Assembly: GCA_910585075.1 (NCBI GenBank)
Contig: CAJUED010000013.1
Span: forward strand, 33,852 to 97,851
Reading direction: 5' to 3'
Origin: an uncultured Lachnospiraceae bacterium
Lineage (GTDB): Bacteria > Bacillota > Clostridia > Lachnospirales > Lachnospiraceae
Length of the DNA stretch: 64,000 nt
Under the pieces are notes generated by a model that ran no database searches, was not told the origin of the DNA, and saw only the letters and a list, made by a program, of their open reading frames with translations. The translations under genes were made by a program, and so were the position numbers. Numbering within the stretch: position 1 is the first letter of the stretch; every line of letters begins with the position of its first letter. This document shows, piece by piece, positions 61,426-64,000 of this stretch.

Positions 61426-61530
61426 TTAGAACTTACCAGCCTTCGCTGCTTCCTCAACAGAAACTGCAAGTCGCATAAACAAAGGTCTTTTTAGATATTT
61501 GTGTGCTATCAGCGTGTTACGAACAAACAT
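61426..61530 (-). CDS. Small ORF downstream of the sigma factor (34 aa)
   Basis: A frame from the ATG at 61528-61530 to a TAA at 61426 codes for FVRNTLIAHKYLKRPLF then MRLAVSVEEAAKAGKF. It starts 10 bp after the sigma-factor stop, behind GTAGGTGAAA, so it can be co-translated. The composition (basic N-terminus, short amphipathic C-terminus) is protein-like. The family was not recognised. Confidence 0.4.
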   Translation of the reverse strand: MFVRNTLIAHKYLKRPLFMRLAVSVEEAAKAGKF

Positions 61531-61540
61531 TTTCACCTAC

Positions 61541-62470
61541 TTACAAACACTTTTCTTCCTTTTGTTCGCACATTGTTTCTATTCTTTTCTTTCGTTCTTC
61601 GTATTCTCTTTGTATATCTGCTCTACATAAAGCTATATACTCTACTGTAGAAGTAAAATTATGCTCATTAAATTTGCCTATGCTATTTCTATATATGCCA
61701 GATTCCACAATATCAAATTTTTCTAGCAATTCACGTTTTGCTCTCCCTATTCGGAGCTTTTGTAAACCTCTTTCTTTTATCTGCCTTACTCGAGTTAAGG
61801 ATATACCGCGCTCTTTGGATATGAATACCATAGTTCGGTTACCAATAAAAATTTCTTTTAATATGTCATTTTCTTTTTCAGTCGTAAAACGTGCTACAAT
61901 ACCCCATAATTTGCTTTTAGAATCCTCGTCATATATTTTATCTATCACTTCACTTTCAAGATTAAAATCGGATTGAAGCAAATCCGCAAGCGTCAAACTA
62001 TTATCATCTGTTAATGGACTGTCTAAACTGGCCACCCCTTGCATCTGTATTTTCAATTCTGGCAGCAGTCCTACAGATGTGCACATTCTATCAGCTATTT
62101 CATTATCAGTCGGTTTTCTTCCTGATTCTCGTTCTAATACTTGAGCGGTTTTCTTGTAACGTACTATTTTCTGCCTTGTATGGCTCGGTATACGTACAAC
62201 AGAACATCTTTCAAGATAACATTGTATGGATTGCCTTATCCAGTACATAGCATAAGTCATAAACAAAACATTTTCAGATGTTTCATAATGTTTTACTGCT
62301 TCTAATAATCCAAAATAGGCTTCCTGCAATAAATCCTCCATAAACTCATAGGCTATATATGGCTTAATAAACCTTTTTATCAACGGTAAATTACTTTCAT
62401 ACAGTAATTGCATATTGTCCGTTACAGAATGCCCGTTCCTAATTTCAGCAACAATTTGTTCGTTCGTCAT
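61541..62470 (-). CDS. Sigma-70 family RNA polymerase sigma factor of mobile-element type
   Basis: This 309-residue protein has region 2 (EFMEDLLQEAYFGLLEAVKHYETSENVLFMTYAMYWIRQ-type segment, residues about 40-85), region 3 (SVVRIPSHTRQKIVRYKK) and a region 4 helix-turn-helix (GNRTMVFISKERGISLTRVRQIKERGLQKLR), then a charged C-terminal tail of about 70 residues not found in housekeeping sigma factors. Its AT-rich codon use differs from that of the chromosomal genes. It sits next to a serine recombinase, so it is probably carried by an integrative element and may direct transcription of that element's genes. Confidence 0.85.
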   Translation of the reverse strand: MTNEQIVAEIRNGHSVTDNMQLLYESNLPLIKRFIKPYIAYEFMEDLLQEAYFGLLEAVKHYETSENVLFMTYAMYWIRQSIQCYLERCSVVRIPSHTRQKIVRYKKTAQVLERESGRKPTDNEIADRMCTSVGLLPELKIQMQGVASLDSPLTDDNSLTLADLLQSDFNLESEVIDKIYDEDSKSKLWGIVARFTTEKENDILKEIFIGNRTMVFISKERGISLTRVRQIKERGLQKLRIGRAKRELLEKFDIVESGIYRNSIGKFNEHNFTSTVEYIALCRADIQREYEERKKRIETMCEQKEEKCL

Positions 62471-62518
62471 TGCAATGCACCTACCCCTTTGCTATAATTT
62501 GAATAGATGCAGGATATG

Positions 62519-62558
62519 AAAGAGAAGTCGCTACTTCCTACAGTTGGACTTCTCTTTT
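62519..62558. terminator. Hairpin upstream of the sigma-factor gene
   Basis: AAAGAGAAGTC and GACTTCTCTTT (62519-62529 and 62547-62557) are perfectly complementary, with TTTTAG after it on the plus strand. The 62471-62876 gap holds this hairpin, a CTAAGC/GCTTAG inverted repeat, a G-rich/C-rich hairpin near 62660-62700, and no gene that I can support. Confidence 0.55.
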
Positions 62559-62830
62559 AGTTTATCATAAAACCACCTTTTTGCATATTTAAAAATTTTT
62601 CAGACCGACAGCAAAACTAAGCCTTTTTGAAAATGTTCGGCAGGAAAACCAGCTTAGTGTAGGGCGTGGGTGTTTGATATATAACCCCTACCCCCATACA
62701 TCAGTTCCGATATTGTTTGATTGAATGCAGTAGAATAAATAAAGAATGATACAGAATGATTTACAAATAATAGTAAATAATGATAGGTTATCAAACATCC
62801 TTGTTATATAGTAACTATGAGTGCAATATA

Positions 62831-62857
62831 AAAGGGTATCATATAACCGATACCCTC
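62831..62857 (-). terminator. Terminator of the recombinase gene
   Basis: AGGGTATC and GATACCCT (62833-62840, 62849-62856) form a stem; on the minus strand it is followed by TTTTATATT, 20 bp after the recombinase stop at 62877. Confidence 0.75.
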
Positions 62858-62876
62858 GATAATTCTCTATGTGCCA

Positions 62877-63587
62877 TCATAATATTTTCCCCTGTAGCTC
62901 TTTCTTATATTTGTAATATGTGCCTTTTGATGTGTTCTGTAAATACTCCCTCATTATTTTAGCATCTGAATATTTACCGTCAAAGTCCTTTGATAAATCT
63001 TTTATTGTCTGCTTTATGTGACCGGCTTTATCTGTATTCTTGTTTTTACTGTCTTTCGGTCTGCCCTGCTTCTTCTCTGATGTGGCCTTGCCCTCCGTCA
63101 CTCGCTTAATAAGAAACTGCCTCTCATGCTCTGCCTGTTCAAATGCAAGCCGGATATTGTCTTTCAAATTCTCCTGCTCAAATTCTGCCACAAGTTCCAA
63201 TATTCCATTTATAAGCTTATCCATTTTCTTGTTACTGGATGATACTTTTTCAATATGCTTTTGTGTCCGGCGTTTATACTCGTCTGTATCAATATGACGC
63301 TCTTTCAGAAATACAAGAGAAACTCCCTTGCCCATAAGTTCCATATACAATGAAAAGCCCTCATCTGCATTTCTTGACATTCTGCTAACCTCGTCAAATA
63401 TTATTGTATCACCTGATTTTATTTTCCCTAATAATTTCTTAAATTCTGCCCTGCTCTCTATATCCTTGCCAGACTGCTTTTCGGAGATAATAATTGCATT
63501 TGCTTCAAAAGCCTTGATATTGTTTATCTGTCTTTCTATCTTTTGTTGAATTGTGGAAACCCTCACATAACCGTATATCTTACACAT
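62877..63587 (-). CDS. Serine recombinase/resolvase
   Basis: This 236-residue protein has the resolvase N-terminal domain: YGYVRVS with nucleophile Ser11, QINNIKAFEANAIIISEKQSG, and SRAEFKKLLGKIKSGDTIIFDEVSRMSRNA with the catalytic arginines. The long E-helix (ELVAEFEQENLKDNIRLAFEQA) and a C-terminal helix-turn-helix (KYSDAKIMREYLQNTSKGTYYKYKKE) complete it. The linker GRPKDSKNKNTDKAG is typical of invertase/resolvase proteins of plasmids and transposons. It probably resolves or excises the element it sits on. Confidence 0.88.
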   Translation of the reverse strand: MCKIYGYVRVSTIQQKIERQINNIKAFEANAIIISEKQSGKDIESRAEFKKLLGKIKSGDTIIFDEVSRMSRNADEGFSLYMELMGKGVSLVFLKERHIDTDEYKRRTQKHIEKVSSSNKKMDKLINGILELVAEFEQENLKDNIRLAFEQAEHERQFLIKRVTEGKATSEKKQGRPKDSKNKNTDKAGHIKQTIKDLSKDFDGKYSDAKIMREYLQNTSKGTYYKYKKELQGKIL

Positions 63588-63638
63588 AAACCTTACACTC
63601 GCTTTCTCGAAAAGTCAAAAAATAATTATAAATAAATT

Positions 63639-63717
63639 TATACTATAATTCTACTTGTTATTATTGTTATTGTCAAGGAAAAATAGTATATTTTAATCAA
63701 TAATATTTTTATACTAT
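63639..63717. promoter_or_regulatory. Three TATACTAT sites upstream of the recombinase
   Basis: TATACTAT (63639-63646), its inverted copy ATAGTATA (63683-63690) and TATACTAT (63710-63717). The last two form an 11-bp perfect inverted repeat AAAATAGTATA/TATACTATTTT. Position and repetition fit a resolvase binding (res) site or operator. Inference from pattern only. Confidence 0.4.
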
Positions 63718-63764
63718 TTTGAAAGCATAAACGGAAAATATTTTCTGAAATGACATCTAAGCGA

Positions 63765-63793
63765 TTGTCATAAAAGAAAGAAAATGATAGAAT
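63765..63793 (+). promoter_or_regulatory. Promoter of the holin-like toxin gene
   Basis: TTGTCA (63765-63770), 17 bp and TAGAAT (63788-63793), giving a leader of about 65 nt before the toxin start. Confidence 0.65.
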
Positions 63794-63828
63794 ATGAGAT
63801 AGAAACAATCGTGTTGCAAGGTGGTAAG

Positions 63829-63856
63829 CCTCCCGGACTTTATAAAAGAGGGGAGG
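63829..63856 (+). promoter_or_regulatory. Hairpin hiding the toxin ribosome-binding site
   Basis: CCTCCC (63829-63834) can pair with GGGAGG (63851-63856), the Shine-Dalgarno site of the toxin, around a 16-nt loop; one further G-U pair is possible. Such sequestration is usual in type I toxin mRNAs. Confidence 0.6.
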
Positions 63857-63864
63857 TGGTGCAT

Positions 63865-63960
63865 ATGAGTACATACGAGGTTTTAACATTGTTAATTCTT
63901 TTCGGAACGTTTCTCGTTGCATTGCTTGCCTATATTGATAGGAACAACAAGCGAAAATAA
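63865..63960 (+). CDS. Holin-like type I toxin peptide (31 aa)
   Basis: From the ATG behind GGGGAGGTGG the peptide is STYEVLTLLILFGTFLVALL then AYIDRNNKRK: a single membrane helix with a short basic tail, the layout of putative holin-like toxins (Hol_Tox family) found in Clostridia and lactic acid bacteria. High expression would damage the membrane. Its Shine-Dalgarno site is sequestered, and a terminator hairpin follows. A truncated copy lies at 61224. The protein is too short for most gene finders, but its composition, signals and duplicate support it. Confidence 0.8.
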   Translation: MSTYEVLTLLILFGTFLVALLAYIDRNNKRK

Positions 63961-63961
63961 A

Positions 63962-63998
63962 TAAGCCTACCTTGTACTTGGCGGTCTAGGTAGGCTTA
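63962..63998. terminator. Terminator hairpin of the toxin gene
   Basis: TAAGCCTACC and GGTAGGCTTA (63962-63971, 63989-63998) form a perfect 10-bp stem with an 17-nt loop, identical in arms to the hairpin after the remnant at 61291. It ends at the window border, so any T run is out of view. Confidence 0.7.
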
Positions 63999-64000
63999 AA

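Noticed and set aside
63638..63922. 94-aa minus-strand open frame
   Set aside because: It overlaps the toxin promoter and ORF on the other strand; composition is not protein-like and its start region has no ribosome site.
1..64000. CRISPR arrays, rRNA and tRNA genes
   Set aside because: No regularly spaced repeats, no conserved rRNA segments and no cloverleaf with a T-loop were seen.

Overview
The window looks like a chromosomal segment of a strictly anaerobic, endospore-forming member of the Clostridia, most like Lachnospiraceae. The grounds are an oxygen-sensitive class III ribonucleotide reductase (nrdDG), sporulation and germination genes (spoIVA, a GerA/SpoVAF-type protein), a MoxR/VWA pair, a membrane-linked MutS-like ATPase, a long-form PRPP synthetase and the zinc-ribbon/DUF2752/DUF4870 trio. 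The species cannot be named from the sequence. Most genes lie on the minus strand in short operons with strong Shine-Dalgarno sites. No rRNA, tRNA or CRISPR was seen.

Layout. 0-3 kb: a nucleotidyltransferase cut by the window edge, a frameshifted small gene, and an XRE regulator convergent with a membrane Ser/Thr kinase. 3-7.4 kb: a secreted protein, ribulokinase and an AraM-like dehydrogenase. 7.5-13.5 kb: a three-gene ABC-2 exporter and a hybrid histidine kinase behind a possible structured leader. 13.8-16.8 kb (plus strand): a pantothenate-to-CoA operon (ECF S component, coaX, coaBC). 16.8-21.6 kb: SpoVAF-like protein, dut, nrdG and nrdD behind a promoter with two NrdR boxes. 21.7-31.3 kb: aminotransferase, WYL regulator, HAD phosphatase, MutS-like ATPase, chemoreceptor and a nucleoside-salvage set (amidohydrolase, cdd, purine nucleoside phosphorylase). 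31.4-42 kb: spoIVA, YgjP-like protease, tyrS, VWA and MoxR, gpsA-plsY-der and a DUF512 radical-SAM protein. 42-50 kb: prs, a two-component system, a histidine-phosphatase protein and a parvulin-like foldase. 50-59 kb: branched-chain amino-acid genes (ilvB, two small subunits, ilvC, leuC, leuD) and cobalamin methionine synthase. 59-61 kb: a lipoprotein and the DUF trio.

61.2-64 kb is different. It is AT-rich, holds a sigma-70-like factor and a serine recombinase, and is bracketed by two direct copies of a small holin-like toxin locus: a decayed copy at 61.2 kb and an intact one at 63.9 kb. It reads as mobile-element DNA that probably continues past the window.

The most unusual structure not tied to a gene is a dispersed intergenic palindromic repeat. 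Seven copies of one hairpin module are present, three of them followed by a second, GAGTAGGG-type hairpin. Other points of interest are a spoVAF Shine-Dalgarno site that forms the 3' arm of a terminator-like hairpin, a 99-bp MITE-like palindrome at 48.6 kb, two successive acetolactate synthase small subunits that both start with TTG, and an SD-sequestering hairpin in front of the toxin.
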